Origin: Melitaea cinxia
Taxonomy: Eukaryota > Arthropoda > Insecta > Lepidoptera > Nymphalidae
Direction: 5' to 3'
DNA length: 64,000 bases
Assembly: GCF_905220565.1 (NCBI RefSeq)
Contig: NC_059400.1
Coordinates: 10,810,159-10,874,158 of the forward strand
The stretch's first letter is position 1. Each line of letters starts with the position of its first letter. The position numbers and the translations under genes are program-made. Below the pieces are notes generated by a model. The model made no database searches. It was given only the letters and a program-made list of their open reading frames with translations, and was not told where the DNA came from. This document shows positions 1 to 11,300 of the stretch, piece after piece.

Positions 1-47
1 CACCTGATAGCGATCGTTACTCATAGTAGGGATATATCCGCCAACCC
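1..47 (+). repeat. Left part of a tRNA-derived SINE, cut by LINE insertion
   Basis: This is the middle part of the SINE family seen complete at 8529-8875 and on the minus strand at 33745, 38974 and 63590. The shared stretch is ATCGTTACTCATAGTAGG followed by ATATATCCGCCAACCC. The SINE resumes at about 2320, so the LINE between them was inserted into it. The SINE head lies outside the window. Confidence 0.8.
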
Positions 48-131
48 ACCGAAACAAAACTATGCTTACGAATACAATTAATCCAAATAATTTGATTAAC
101 ACTCCACTCGCATATAGCTCTTACTGTATGA

Positions 132-1679
132 ATACTTTTAATAAATAATAATATAAAAAAAATTAAATCATTAGATCCAAGAAAGGGACCGGGTCCAGAC
201 AGAATTCCTCCTATATTTGTTAAAAGGTGCGTAAATGCTCTTGCCTTACCTTTGACTATCATTTTTAACAGTTCATTGAAAAATGGAATTTTTCCTGACG
301 AATGGAAAAGAGCTCGAATAGTACCAGTTTACAAAAAAGGTGATCGAGCGGACGTTAAGAACTACCGTCCAATTTCTATCCTCTCATGCTTTTCCAAGCT
401 GTTTGAGAGCCTTGTGTATCCCTCACTCAGTAAATATTTCAGCAACATCATAACACACTCGCAACACGGGTTTAGGCATGGTTTATCAACGCAAACTAAT
501 TTAACGGTTTTCACTTCGGACTTGGCACTGGCGATAGATGGGGGGGACCAGGTAGACGCCATATATACTGATTTTAGCTGCGCTTTCGACAAAGTAAACC
601 ATCAAATGCTTATTAATAAACTACAACAGTATGGCATTGGGAATACACTTATTGGATGGTTTCAATCGTATTTAACAAAAAGACCTCTTAAAGTTGTTGT
701 TAATGGCTTTGAGTCCAATACGTACTTTGCTGACAGTGGGGTTCCACAGGGCTCTCATTTAGGTCCCCTTCTGTTTCTTGTTTTCATAAATGACATAACC
801 CAGTTTATCAAACATTGTAGATGTTCACTATTTGCGGACGATTTGAAAATATACAAAATAGTTAGAACCAATTCAGACATAGATTCGGTGCAAAGCGATC
901 TCAATAATATAATAGAATGGTGTCATCACAATAAAATGACTCTTAACGTAGGCAAATGTTTCCATATAAAATTTACCCGGAAGAAAAAGCCGCTTGTCTC
1001 TAGTTACTCTATTGGAAATGTTATCTTGCAAGAGAAATCACAAATTAAAGACTTAGGAGTTATTATAGATGGCCGTTTAACTTTTGTGGCACATGTTGAT
1101 AATATAGTTGTTAAAGCAGCACGAAATCTTGGTTTTATCAAGCGGAACACACGGGGTTTCTCAAGGCGAACAAAAACGATATTATATAATTCTCTAGTGC
1201 GCAGCTGTCTTGAGTACGCCAGTGTTATCTGGAATCCTCAGTACAGTATACACTCTCAACGTATTGAGAGCATTCAGCGTGTTTTCACTAGGCATCTTGC
1301 TTTTTACGAAAGCAATTTTTCGCACAGACAAGTGTACGGGGAGCGTTTGGCAAGGTTCCACATGATTTCTCTTCGGAGTAGGCGCGAGGTTTCAGATCTG
1401 ACTTTCCTGCACAATATATTACATAATAGGGTTACCAATTCTGAAATAACAGAGAGGATAATCATATCGGTTCCCTCTAGGACACACAGAAGTATCCACG
1501 CGCACAAGATATTTTACATTCCATGCGTAAAGTCTCACATTGGGAAACAAGCTCCCTTAGTGCGTTTGTGTAACAAATATAATAGTGTCAGTAAATCGAT
1601 TCCAGGCATTGACATTTTTCACGACTCTCTCTCTGTCTTTAGATGTAAGTTACTTAATTATTATAAAATGCATGATTAG
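132..1679 (+). CDS. LINE reverse transcriptase, 5'-truncated
   Basis: The frame is open from the stop at 129-131 to the TAG ending at 1679; no natural start is visible because the 5' part of the element is missing. A GPGPDRIPP motif precedes the palm. RT motifs follow in order: KNYRPISILS; AIYTDFSCAFDKVNHQ (motif A, catalytic Asp); GVPQGSHLGPLLFLVFIND (motif B); and SLFADDLKIYK (motif C, FADD catalytic pair). The C-terminal third has the LEYASVIWNPQ and RIESIQRVFTRHL region typical of jockey/CR1-type LINEs. The protein would copy element RNA at a nicked chromosomal target. The roughly 510-codon frame has no internal stop or frameshift, so the insertion looks fairly recent, but without its endonuclease domain this copy cannot be autonomous. 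Confidence 0.85.
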   Translation: MLLINNNIKKIKSLDPRKGPGPDRIPPIFVKRCVNALALPLTIIFNSSLKNGIFPDEWKRARIVPVYKKGDRADVKNYRPISILSCFSKLFESLVYPSLSKYFSNIITHSQHGFRHGLSTQTNLTVFTSDLALAIDGGDQVDAIYTDFSCAFDKVNHQMLINKLQQYGIGNTLIGWFQSYLTKRPLKVVVNGFESNTYFADSGVPQGSHLGPLLFLVFINDITQFIKHCRCSLFADDLKIYKIVRTNSDIDSVQSDLNNIIEWCHHNKMTLNVGKCFHIKFTRKKKPLVSSYSIGNVILQEKSQIKDLGVIIDGRLTFVAHVDNIVVKAARNLGFIKRNTRGFSRRTKTILYNSLVRSCLEYASVIWNPQYSIHSQRIESIQRVFTRHLAFYESNFSHRQVYGERLARFHMISLRSRREVSDLTFLHNILHNRVTNSEITERIIISVPSRTHRSIHAHKIFYIPCVKSHIGKQAPLVRLCNKYNSVSKSIPGIDIFHDSLSVFRCKLLNYYKMHD

Positions 1680-1714
1680 TTTAAAAATATATTAATTTAT
1701 TTTAATTTATTTTA

Positions 1715-1870
1715 CAGTAATTTTAATTTTGATTTTAATTTTGATTTTGATTTTAATTTTAATTTTGATTTTAATTTTAATTTTGATTTGTCTTTGATTT
1801 TGATTTTAATTTTGATTTGTCTTTGATTTTGATTTTAATTTTGATTTTAATTTTATTTTTCTATTTGGAA
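1715..1870. repeat. Low-complexity TTTTGATTTTAA array in LINE 3' region
   Basis: Irregular repetition of TTTTGATTTTAATT units, with a longer sub-unit containing GATTTGTCTTTGATT occurring twice. It lies in the 3' untranslated region of the LINE. Confidence 0.8.
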
Positions 1871-2319
1871 TTTTTTGATAATTTGATTTGACTTTTGTTA
1901 TTTCCCTATTCTTAATTACTTAATTAATGATAATTTGTTTCTAATCGTTATTTTGACTAAATTGTCCAATTGTTTAATTATATAAATGTATATGATAATA
2001 ATATGTTTTTTATCTTTATTTTTGATTTTGATTATTTTGGTTGTGATGATGATAATGGGGTGTCACTCTTTTTTCTTTTTTTTTTTTTTTTTGAATATTG
2101 TAAATGTTGAACTATATTAATGTAGGTATATTTAAAGTTCAAATATTTTAATTATTTGTGATTTTTTGTGCTTTTAAACATTGTATTCCAAAATGTTATG
2201 TACACTTGTAAGTGACATGCATATCAGATACTTTGTTATTATATATTTGTAATTTTAAAATTTTTATATGTATGTTGTAAGTGTGCTTTTGAAAAAAAAA
2301 TAAATAAAAAAAAAATAAA

Positions 2320-2420
2320 CCCGCATTGGAGCAGCGTGGTGGATTAAGCTCTGATCCTTCTCCTACATAGGGAAAGAGGCCTATGCCCAGTAGCGGTATA
2401 TTACAGGCTGAAGTTTATTT
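2320..2420 (+). repeat. Right part (tail) of the interrupted SINE
   Basis: Resumes with ACCCGCATTGGAGCAGCG and runs through GGATTAAGCTCTGATCC to the family's 3' end, ATTACAGGCTGAAG. Together with 1-47 it makes one SINE copy split by the LINE. Confidence 0.8.
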
Positions 2421-4295
2421 TTATTTCAGATGTGCGATATTTTGCATGAATCTTATTTGTTTAGTATTTATCAAATCACGTTAAAATATTAGAAAAATTG
2501 ATGTAAAGGTATAAATTACTTAACTTTAAGTGCTATATTTCGGTTACTCTAAATTACACGGAATAACTATGTTGTAATTTCTCAAATAGATAGTCAATAA
2601 CAAATTTCAAACTAATGTTATACGCATCCAATACACGAAAGATATTCTTGTTGTTTTAATAGAATGTTTGTATTCCATTCCATAAGCGCTCTCGATCGTT
2701 ACAGCGCTTGTTTGTAAAGCTTTACTAAGATATTTACCTAACTTTAAGTACCGACTAACACGTTGAACATTTGAAAAACCGTATAAACGTATAAAGTATA
2801 AAAATAAACAATCGCTTAGTTCTGTTGCCTATATAAAAATATATCGTTTAAACGTTGTTACGCCTCTGACAAGCTTTCACACTTGTAATTTAAACTCTAA
2901 TTACCCGAAAAGCGTTGGTCGGATCACTTGTAAAACCTTATTACTTAAACCTTAATACTTCTTAATATTTCGCCGCAGATATTTTTTTGATGTAGATAAC
3001 TTCTAAACTCGTTTAACAAGTAGGCGAGGAAGAATTAGTATAATTGAAGAAGTGATTGCTTGATTATTTTTCAAAGTTGGTCTTAGCATTGTAATCACCC
3101 TCAAATTTATCAAATCAAAATATAAATGAAAATTTGGGAAGTGATTTATTAGCATTATTATTAAGTAAAGCATATTAATTAATCCTTGGAAATAAAAGCC
3201 CTTTCATTAAAATTTGCCTGAAATAGTATGTTGTTTGAAAATATAATTTAAGCAGAACAGGACGATGAACATTAACCTGGGTGACGTAACTGTGACTATT
3301 TATACTAAAACTATCTTTAATGTGTCTCTTGTAGTTGTGGTGTACTAATAGTGTACTAATAACTTGGCAATCATTTGCTCCAAATAAACCGAAAAAATAT
3401 TAATTTTTATTTATTACAGAAAAAAGATAAAATATTATTATTTTTAAAATCCACTTCTAAAGTGCTGCTATGTTTTTTTTTCTTTACTTTGTCATGTTTT
3501 AAGCAAATGTTGTAGTAAATTCGAAAGCAACGTACTCTCTAAATAGTTGTTTAATATTAAATAGGTCTAAGTCATGCTTTGATAACACGGTAAGTGCAAG
3601 TCCACCTTCTACGCTTGGACCGTTCGGACTCAGTAAATACATTAAATTTTATCAATTTCGGAACGCTTATTCGGACCTATGTAAGTATACACAGTACGAT
3701 TGCAAAGTTTATTTACTTAGTAACAAAACATCTTATGTTATTGTGTATCTAAAATATAAAAAGGATTTTTAACGATGTTTATTTAAAAATGTGTGTTATA
3801 TGTCACGTAGAGTTTAATAAGTAACAGTAATCTTAGACCTTTCATTTAAATTAATAAGATTTTAAAGTTACTTGATAACGAAGAATTTTTGGCCATTGAA
3901 AGATATATTAACCAACCATACTAACAAAGATATGCAAAATCTTAAGGGCTTAGATCTTCTTTAACTTCAACACTTGTGATGCTATACAAAAAAAAAACCG
4001 TAATCATAACATATTAAATTTAATACGAATTTAATATACTTAATATTTTTATCGTTAAAACTGTTGAGTGCAATGTTGACAAAATTAAGCCTATAATATG
4101 TATTTTTTCTTCTAAAAACAAAATTAATAGTACCTTATAAATATCTTAAAAATAAACTAACAACGTTTAAGCAAACCTGTAATAAAGCACGTAAATAGGC
4201 TACCTCAACAACAATTAATAACTATTACACAAAACTAGATTACTAACCTAAAAGATTAAAAAATGAAAACAAGAGTAATTCTAAACTAAACAAAA
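2421..4295. other. Anonymous AT-rich DNA
   Basis: No coding frame of note, no RNA gene and no clear repeat copy seen on either strand. Confidence 0.6.
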
Positions 4296-4908
4296 TAATT
4301 GTGTTTGCTCGCAAACGAAAAAAAAACCGACTTCAATCACATCGACAAGTAATACAACGTAGATCGACGAAAAAATAGTCAAGCAACTACGCGTTATCAA
4401 AGATTACTCAAAAAGTAGTTATCAGATCTCGATAAAATTTAAATGTGACCACATGATAAACATCAGCTTTTGATTAAATTAAAAATTATTAAAATCGGTA
4501 CAACTAGTAAAAAGTTATTGCGGATTTTCGAGAGTTTCCTTCGATTACTCTGGGATCCCATGATCAGATCCTGGTTTCCTTATCATGGTACCAAACTAGG
4601 GATATCCCCTTTCCAACAAAAAAAGAATTATCAAAATCGGTACATCCAGTAGAAAGTTATGCGGTATAATACAACGTAGGTCGACGAAAAAAGCGTCAAG
4701 TAAAAACGCATTATTAGATATAACTCGAAAAGTAGTTGTTAGATCTCAAATAAATTTAAATGGAACCAATTGGCACACACCACCTTTCGATTAAAACAAA
4801 ATTTGTCGAAATCGGTCTACCCGGTCAAAAGTTCTGATGTAACATACATAAAAAAAAAAAATACAGTCGAATTGAGAACCTCCTCCTTTTTTGGAAGTCG
4901 GTTAAAAA
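4296..4908 (+). repeat. Non-autonomous inverted-repeat element (AACCGACTTC family), copy 1
   Basis: Starts with AATTGTGTTTGCTCGCAAAC and an A-run followed by ACCGACTTCAAT; ends with TTTTTTGGAAGTCGGTTAAA. The outer sequences AACCGACTTC and GAAGTCGGTT are inverted repeats. The internal part (ACAACGTAG..TCGACGAAAAA..GTCAAGTAAA) occurs twice, at about 4356 and 4669. The same two-block structure is seen on the minus strand at 53592-54205; shorter copies occur at 23485, 34770 and 54206. No protein is encoded. Confidence 0.8.
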
Positions 4909-5230
4909 AAAAGAACAGAAACTTTGTAATTAAAATTTGTATAACTTTTATTATTGAATTCTATTTAAAGAATTATACTTAGACCTTATTTTTGAAAATG
5001 AAATTATTGTACACCGCTTATTATGGGTAGAATACATTCGCAATGGAGTTGTTACGGGAATGTTACGGGAGTTCGTAGGTGTTGTTAAAATTAGTAGCTA
5101 CTAACACAGTTCGAGAGTCAGTATTACCGTTTTTATCATTGGCTGATATGGTATGAGATCACAATATTCTTATATGTTAGACAAAGTGTTAGCGCAAGGG
5201 TCACTGGCTATTGCGCTAGCGGTCATCTGA
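4909..5230. other. Anonymous DNA
   Basis: Nothing recognised apart from a small repetition of TGTTACGGGA around 5050-5075. Confidence 0.5.
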
Positions 5231-5232
5231 CC

Positions 5233-5302
5233 GATATTTGTATTAATATAATTGTAGTATTTGTATTAATATAATTGTAGTATTTGTATTAATATAAATG
5301 TT
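5233..5302. repeat. Three tandem copies of a 23-bp unit
   Basis: The unit TTTGTATTAATATAATTGTA plus GTA is repeated three times, the last copy incomplete. It lies next to the tRNA-like SINE fragment that follows and may be its tail. Confidence 0.8.
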
Positions 5303-5450
5303 TCTTTCCCGTCTAGATGTCTATTCTTGTAGATCTCCCACAGCGCATTACAATGCCCGTTTAGCCGTCAGAAATAAATTTTATATAAACATAAATATCT
5401 ACTCCAAGCGGGAATCGAACCCGCGAGCGACGGTACTTAGGCGCCGGTTT
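5303..5450 (-). repeat. SINE fragment with tRNA T-arm
   Basis: On the minus strand GCGGGTTCGATTCCCGC (rc of about 5408-5424) forms a perfect tRNA T-arm (5-bp stem, 7-nt loop) and contains a pol III B box. The remaining arms of a tRNA are not recognisable, so this is a tRNA-derived SINE rather than a tRNA gene. It differs from the SINE family at 8529. Confidence 0.55.
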
Positions 5451-5763
5451 TTATATTAATTGAAACTATTTTACAGTTAATGAATAGTAAATATGTCTGT
5501 TTTCTAACGTCTAATTTAATGAGCTACTTACACATTACATTCTTGCTAACAATTGCAACAAACTTACTAAAATAAAATATAATTAGTAAATGCCCTATTA
5601 AATACTAATCTACTTATTGTTTTTAAAGTTTAAGAATAGAATATCAGCTAAAAGCCGTTGTTGCTGAATTGTTATAAATATTTAAAAAAATCTTGTTCTT
5701 TCACTTATTCGAAAAAATGTAAATAATTCTGATGTAAAATATTATCAAGTATGGTAAAGCATA

Positions 5764-6320
5764 CTGGATCAGGACCCGGTCCGGTCCAGATCAGGATAGC
5801 CTGAAAGAAATTACGCGAACTGAGCCTGCATCACGCTATCAATGTTTTTAAGCGCACTTAGTATATATACAGTTATCAGGACAGTCTAGCAGGGAGACCA
5901 TTTCGACACAGTGGAGCAGTCGTAAGTAGTAAAAAGTAGTTAAATAGTAGTTAATTATTAGAAGTTAATAAATAAAATTTAATTGATAACAATAGTTAAT
6001 TAAGAATATAAAAATAAATAAAAATAATTGATATTTAAAGTAAAAACATAAATAAATAATACATTGGCAATAAATAAACGGAAATAAATAATATTAAGTA
6101 ACATATTTATATCAATTCGCTTTTTTTTATTAAACAATTTTTTCAAGAATATACATTCGTGTTTTTTAAAAGGACCGGGCCGAACCGGCTGATCAGGATG
6201 AGATGAGATTTCCTGATCGGGTCTAGATCAGGAAATATCATCTCAGGTCCAGACATATCTTCTGCGTTACATACCTTATCCGGTCCAGATCAGTCATGCC
6301 CGGTCCGGTCCTTCTAAGGA
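5764..6320. repeat. GC-rich inverted-repeat blocks around an AT-rich core
   Basis: GGTCCGGTCCAGATCAGGA-type motifs occur near 5766-5795 and again between 6168 and 6316, in both orientations (AAGGACCGGGC at 6169; GCCCGGTCCGGTCCTT at 6300). The 6168-6316 block is an approximately 150-bp imperfect palindrome. Between the blocks, a TATATATACA at about 5860 is followed by CAGTCTAGCAGGGAGACC. The whole could be a MITE pair or a solo LTR; I could not find convincing LTR ends. Confidence 0.5.
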
Positions 6321-7179
6321 AGACAAAAAAATTTCTACTCGGGAAGTTTTACTTCAAAAATCAAAGTATCGAAACTCACTATTGGGTGAAATCGCACGCA
6401 AATACAAATAAATTCGACGCCTCTATTATTATTCTTCAATTCAGTCGATATAGGTACTTTTGTTAGTGTCAAAGACATAATCATATAGCTTTACCTACAG
6501 TGGCCTTGATTTTGTCGATCCATTACATGGACGATCTACAGCGTGACTATAAAAATTATTTTAAAATAAAAGCTCGTTGGAAATACATTAGTTTCGCTTA
6601 AGAGTGTTTTTACAGTTTGCGATGATTTTATTTTTTTGCAATTAGATTTTGATGCAAAAGTAATTTCTTTCTATTCAAAAGGCGAACAAAAACAAAAATC
6701 TGTTATCGAAAATGAGGTACACGAAGGGAGAATTAATTAAAAAAAATTGCAAACAGATTGTGCTGATAATTTATTTGAGAGTAAGCGCTCACAAACCTGC
6801 AAGTCAGTCGCTTTGATAACGTCATTCACACTTAGTCGGTATAATCCAAGTATTTACTCTAATGTCAGCTAAGAAATGAGGTTTCGTATATTTTTTTATC
6901 TAAAATTCTGGATGAATTATTAAATAGGATGTTATAATACCTTGTAATAAATAAATTTTGTGTTGAATAAATTTTGTTTTATATTTATTTATAGTACTAT
7001 AAAGTATTTTTAAATTTTATATTGTAATTACGCAGTTGATTTGAGAAATCAAATTCCATTGTTATTAAATCCTTATATTTAACTAATATGTATGTTCGAT
7101 AGGGTGGAAATTTCATCTCAATTTTGAAGCACATATCTTAAATCAATTGATTTGAAATTTTGCGCATACATTGAGCTTG
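6321..7179. other. Anonymous AT-rich DNA
   Basis: No gene seen. GGGAAGTTTTACTTCAAAAA at about 6340 resembles the ends of the GAAGTAAAACTTC short inverted-repeat elements found at 10383 and 25660, so a remnant of that family may lie here. Confidence 0.45.
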
Positions 7180-7347
7180 GATTATAATGACTTCGTCCGC
7201 GTGAATTTTAAAAAACAATATTGTTAAGTTCACGGAGTTACGAAATTAATAAATTTCTAAAATACAATAAGCCTAATTTACTCCTTCAGCTATCTGCCAG
7301 TTAAAGTCCCGTCAAAATCAGTCCAGCCGTTTCAGAGATTAGCCAGA

Positions 7348-7378
<31 letters not shown>

Positions 7379-7492
7379 AAAACTGTAAAAAAAATTGGTA
7401 TATGTACCGTATATACATCCATATCTATTTAATATAAAGCGGTTATTTGAATATTAGAAACAGACACTCCAATTTTATTTATTCGTATAGAT
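7180..7492 (+). repeat. Interspersed repeat (GACTTCGTCCGCGTG family)
   Basis: Runs from GACTTCGTCCGCGTGAATT through TCCAGCCGTTTCAGAGATTAG to CACTCCAATTTTATTT. Full-type copies also occur at 52960-53278 and, split by a SINE, at 38885-39555. An (ACAG)n run lies at 7352-7379. No protein is encoded; such sequences are common short repeats in lepidopteran introns and intergenic DNA. Confidence 0.75.
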
Positions 7493-7496
7493 AGCC

Positions 7497-7995
7497 ATGG
7501 CAGTCGTTAGTCATCAGGAGAGCCTATTGCAGTTCACTGCTAGACATAGGTCTCCCCAAGTTTGCGCCAGACATCACGGTTTTCCGCAATTCTCATCCAG
7601 CTCACACCGGCAAACTTACGTAGATCGTCGGCCCAACGAGCCGGAGGCCGTCCTACACTGCGTTTGTCAAGACGCGGTCTCCAGGACCCGTCTGCTCCAA
7701 CGGTCATCGGTGCTGCGACACAGATGACCAGCCCACTGCCACTTCGGTCACTATGTCGGTTACTTTCGTTCTATCGCGGATAGTCTCATTTCTATTCCTA
7801 TCTTTGAGAGAGACTCCAAGCATAGCTCGTTCCATTGCACGTTGAGCGACTTTAAACTTGTGGACCAGTCCCTTCGTCAGTGTCCACGTCTCGGCTCCGT
7901 ATGTTAACACAGGCAGGACGCATTGCTCGAAAACTTTTGTCTTCAAGCATTGCGGAATCTTCGAAGTGAAGACTCGACGAATGGCAGTGGTATAA
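7497..7995 (-). mobile_element. 3' end of an RTE-like LINE (degenerate)
   Basis: The minus-strand frame at 7946-7704 reads KVFEQCVLPVLTYGAETWTL, which is the region C-terminal to the reverse transcriptase in RTE/BovB-type LINEs. It continues, with frame changes, into the family 3' end with GCCTATTGCAGT..CACTGCTAGACATAGG near 7520-7545. The RT and endonuclease domains are absent, so this is a 5'-truncated dead copy. A shorter homologous piece occurs at 47854-48038. Confidence 0.75.
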
Positions 7996-7999
7996 TAAA

Positions 8000-8528
8000 A
8001 AAAAAAAAAAACGTTTTCGTCATTTCTGTGATTGAACGTTTAGGTTAAATAGGATTGAACTTTCATAGAAAACTTCATAAAATACAAAATCTGCGTTGTC
8101 TGTTATGGATACGGATGATTGAGACGCGTTTAAAAAAACCGTTTTAACACGATAAAAAATAAGTTACAGATAAGATTTTAAAAGGAATTATTTGAAAATG
8201 TTACAATTATTATTAACAATAAAATGAAATGCTTAAATATATTTATTGAAATAAAATATAAATATATTTATCCGATGTTAAAATAAAATGTATTATTTTG
8301 ATGCAGTTTTATATCATATAGATTAATTATTGCGGGAAAGGGCGTTAAGCATTAAGCTTTAACGTCGATGTGACGTCGTAATTTTACTCGTACCTAGCTA
8401 TTTATCGTTAACATACTAAAGAAGATAATTATTTAATTTTTATCCATAAGCAGATGGGTGAACATCCCATCTAGGTCGTATCTTAGACTATAAGTGATGG
8501 CCTGAATATTTTTAAAACTTCTTAATTA
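8000..8528. other. Anonymous AT-rich DNA
   Basis: Nothing recognised. Confidence 0.5.
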
Positions 8529-8875
8529 ATGTCACGATGCATTTGCGCAACGGTCATGGCACTGGTTTGTGGCAGTTACGCTAGCCTAGCGCTTTCGGGT
8601 TCGATCCCGCACATGACAAATATTTGTATCAGCCATACAGATGTTTGCCGTAGTCTGGGTGTTTGCGCAGTCCTTGTGGGTCTTCCCACCCTGCTTCGGA
8701 GAGCATGTTAGCCCTCGGTCTCGGTTGTCATCATATACATCTGATAAGCGATCGTTACTCATAGTAGGAATATATCCGCCAACCCGCATTGGAGCAGCGT
8801 AGTGGATTAAGCTCTGATCCTTCTCATACATGAGGAAAAGAGGCCTATACTGAAGCGAGTAGTGCATACAAGGAT
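8529..8875 (+). repeat. tRNA-derived SINE, full-length copy
   Basis: The head has a pol III A box-like TTGCGCAACGG (about 8543) and a B box GGTTCGATCCC (8598-8608), followed by the family body (GGCCATACAGATGTTTGCCG-type sequence, GTTACTCATAGTAGG) and the tail GGATTAAGCTCTGATCC..AGAGGCCTA. This is transcribed by RNA polymerase III in active SINEs and moved by a LINE in trans. No clear target duplication seen. Other copies: 1-47/2320-2420, 33745-34095, 38974-39342, 63590-63935. Confidence 0.85.
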
Positions 8876-9464
8876 ACTTTCTGAAAGGAGAATTTTGATT
8901 TGTAGACTAGTTAAAAAACAAGTAAATTAAACCTAGATGCGAAAAAGCTTATAACAATAACTTACTGTCGATAAATCATCATATAATAGAAAAATCCATC
9001 CAGCTATTATAGACTAGCCATTACCACCTGAATTACCTACATGTAAGTAATGCTAATTAAACATGAACACTGATTTGTTATTTTATTTTATAAATTTGCC
9101 TCCCAATTTCAAATTTGTTTATTAGAGAAAATATTTTATTATTCTGACAATTTAAGTCAGACAGACCATGAGTCACATAATTGAACTTCGCAATACAATA
9201 AATAATAAATGGTGTAAATGTCATCCATTTCTCATTACTGTCTGTTGTTCTAGTCATGTCACGTAGGTCCATTACGATGCCGCCAGTACGTCGCCATAAC
9301 TTCAAACGTTTATATGACAATTTCAGGTTAAAGGAAGATGGTTTTTAACTTTATATCAATTTTACAGATGGGTTTTAATACGTTTCTCGTCTGCAAAAAA
9401 CGGATTTTGAAAAAAAAAACCTCTAAGTATGTAAAATAGGGTTAAAAATTTTCACTATCATATT
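8876..9464. other. Anonymous DNA
   Basis: Nothing recognised. Confidence 0.5.
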
Positions 9465-10380
9465 CCTTTTTACCCGACTGCAAAGGAAGGGTTATATTTT
9501 TCGCGCGTATCTTGTATGTATGTATGTATGTATGTATGTACGTAATATTCTTTATTACCTCATATCTCCAGAACCGATGGACAGCTTTACATAAGTGAGT
9601 TATCGTTAGATTCGTTTCAGCAGCTCAAGTGTTCTTAGATAGGTTGCGTTAAAAAATCAAACAAGGCGGCTGTGCTTAAGTAAGCTGCATTGTAGTTAAA
9701 ATAAATTTTTTGTTTCGTATACTACAAAACGGGTATCAAATTAAAGGGCTCAATACAAGGATTTCAAAAAGGTATGTCATGATTATTATTAACGTAATAC
9801 TAAAAAACGCAATAAGACAGTTGAAAAATGTGGCTTTGTCTCTTTGCCATGCCTATGCCAAGCGATCTGTGAGCCGCCTTTCTTCCTCGCCTCCTAGGCT
9901 ACGATCAACTACGAGGTGTAGCCTTTCCAATAAAAAAAGAATTATCAAATTCGGACTACTCTGTAAAAAGTTATGCACGGTCAAACACAAAAATATGTAT
10001 ATACGTGGCAACTTTAGAACCTTCTTTTTTTTTTTTTTTTCGTCGGTATAAAATGACTTAATCAACCACATGATGTAAACTCTTTTAAAGAATTGAACCG
10101 ATTACGTGATTTGTCTTTTAGCTAAATAGACATAAAAGGGATGAAATTTAAGGATAAATCAAATCAGTATATCTTTGTGCATGTCTCCGACTACATGTTA
10201 TGTACCATGTTGTACAAAATTTTAAACTACTGTATTGATATTTTTAAATGTACAGTACATATAATGTTTGATATTCTCTCGATTTATTCCGCTGCTTTTG
10301 TGTAAATATTTAATTTTTATCTTGTTTCAACCTTTTTAGTTGATTTTCTACTAGTTGTTTTTCACGCAGGTGGGTTTTTT
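9465..10380 (+). repeat. Non-autonomous repeat, about 0.9 kb (CCCGACTGCAAAGGA family)
   Basis: Begins TTTTTACCCGACTGCAAAGG, has a (TATG)n run at 9513-9541, the shared block TCGTCGGTATAAAATGACT at about 10040, and ends TTTTTCACGCAGGTGGGTTT. The end, read in reverse, resembles the start (ACCCG.CTGC), suggesting short inverted termini. A related copy spans 22810-24035 with another repeat inside. No coding capacity. Confidence 0.65.
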
Positions 10381-10660
10381 GAAGTAAAACTTCTTTACAC
10401 GCATGAGGGTAAAATTTTTACGGATGAAACGCAATAATAATAATATTAGCGTCACGAAGAAGTGCAACGTTTTTGTCGAACAACAGAGCCACCTAGCTTG
10501 TACTATATAAACTACAAAGGTTGTTACATTAATATCGATAGTATTACACTACAAACTAACTAGACGGCGCTGGAACGGAAATCTAAAGCTTTAGATTTAT
10601 ATAAATATAAACGAGACTTAAAAATTAGTTTGCCAAAGAAGTTTCACTTCTGACATGTGT
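10380..10660. repeat. MITE-like element with GAAGTAAAACTTCTTT ends
   Basis: GAAGTAAAACTTCTTTACAC near 10382 and AAAGAAGTTTCACTTC near 10636 form imperfect inverted ends. Similar ends flank 25655-25848. No protein is encoded and no target duplication was defined. Confidence 0.45.
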
Positions 10661-10739
10661 ACTTTGTGCGCGTGAACTTTTGTTTTGTTTTTTTAATTAT
10701 TATTTTTATATAAGTTATTATTATAAATTGATATTTACG

Positions 10740-10895
10740 TGATATTTCCATTCGCAAACATTAATCTAAAAGTTTTAGTTTAATTAAGGAGAAACAAGTT
10801 CCCATGACCTATTGTACTTCTTTCTGTGAAAGTTTATTCGTAGATTATTTGTAGGATAAATTTTTCCACAGCTGGTGAAACCAGCTCTAAGTAAT
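10740..10895. repeat. Copy of a dispersed block shared with 27750-27915 and 33300-33460
   Basis: The three places share an order of motifs: TTCCA/CATTCGCAAA, AAGTTCCCATGACCTATT-like sequence, then CTTATTTGCAG/GTAGGATAAA and CTGGTGAAA. It is a diverged interspersed repeat without coding potential. Confidence 0.5.
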
Positions 10896-11300
10896 ATATC
10901 ATAACGTATTTAGTATTAATGATATAATACTGTAAAATATATAACATTCTTATATAAATATGAGATTTGTAAACAAAAAAATTCTGTCTATTGTCATGGG
11001 CGCTTATAATACTCGTTGAGCCCTCTCCAATGTTGCCGGTGCTCATAGGGTACGGTAAGAGACGCTTACGTTTTTAAAGTGAGGACTTATGAATAAAGCA
11101 TAGTTTCTTATCTCCTAAGATCTTATCTACATTCTTGTAAGAAAAATGGAAGGCGCTGAATATGTATCAATTAAGAACATGAATAATCTTAATAAAGTCG
11201 TTTAACAATTTTTGTTCGGTATTTGCCTTCGGTATTTTCATATGTTTAATGCATGTTTAAGTCTCAATATTATTACCAATGTCCAATAATTTAATTACTA
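10896..11300. other. Anonymous DNA with a short LINE-tail-like remnant
   Basis: At 11030-11060 the sequence ATGTTGCCGGTGCTCATAGG followed by GTACGGTAAG resembles 31061-31098 (ATGTTGCTGGCATCTATAGG..ACGGTAA). Both look like small pieces of one common repeat. Nothing else recognised. Confidence 0.4.

Larger units (their letters stand above)
48..2319 (+). mobile_element. 5'-truncated non-LTR retrotransposon (LINE) nested in a SINE
   Basis: A reverse-transcriptase reading frame is followed by a roughly 640-bp AT-rich 3' region, AATAAA signals and an A-rich tail that abuts the resumed SINE at about 2320. The LINE lacks its endonuclease half. The SINE sequence AACCC is present at both junctions and may be a short target duplication. 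Between about 1715 and 1870 the 3' region consists of a low-complexity array of TTTTGATTTTAA-type units. The element belongs with the jockey/CR1-like LINEs on the basis of its RT and C-terminal region; I cannot name the family. Confidence 0.85.

Noticed and set aside
17..262. 81-codon minus-strand frame over the LINE start
   Set aside because: Antisense to the recognised RT frame and SINE; no family resemblance.
5764..6320. Solo LTR of an LTR retrotransposon
   Set aside because: A TATA-like core is present but no TG..CA ends, target duplication or polyadenylation arrangement could be fixed; left as an inverted-repeat feature.
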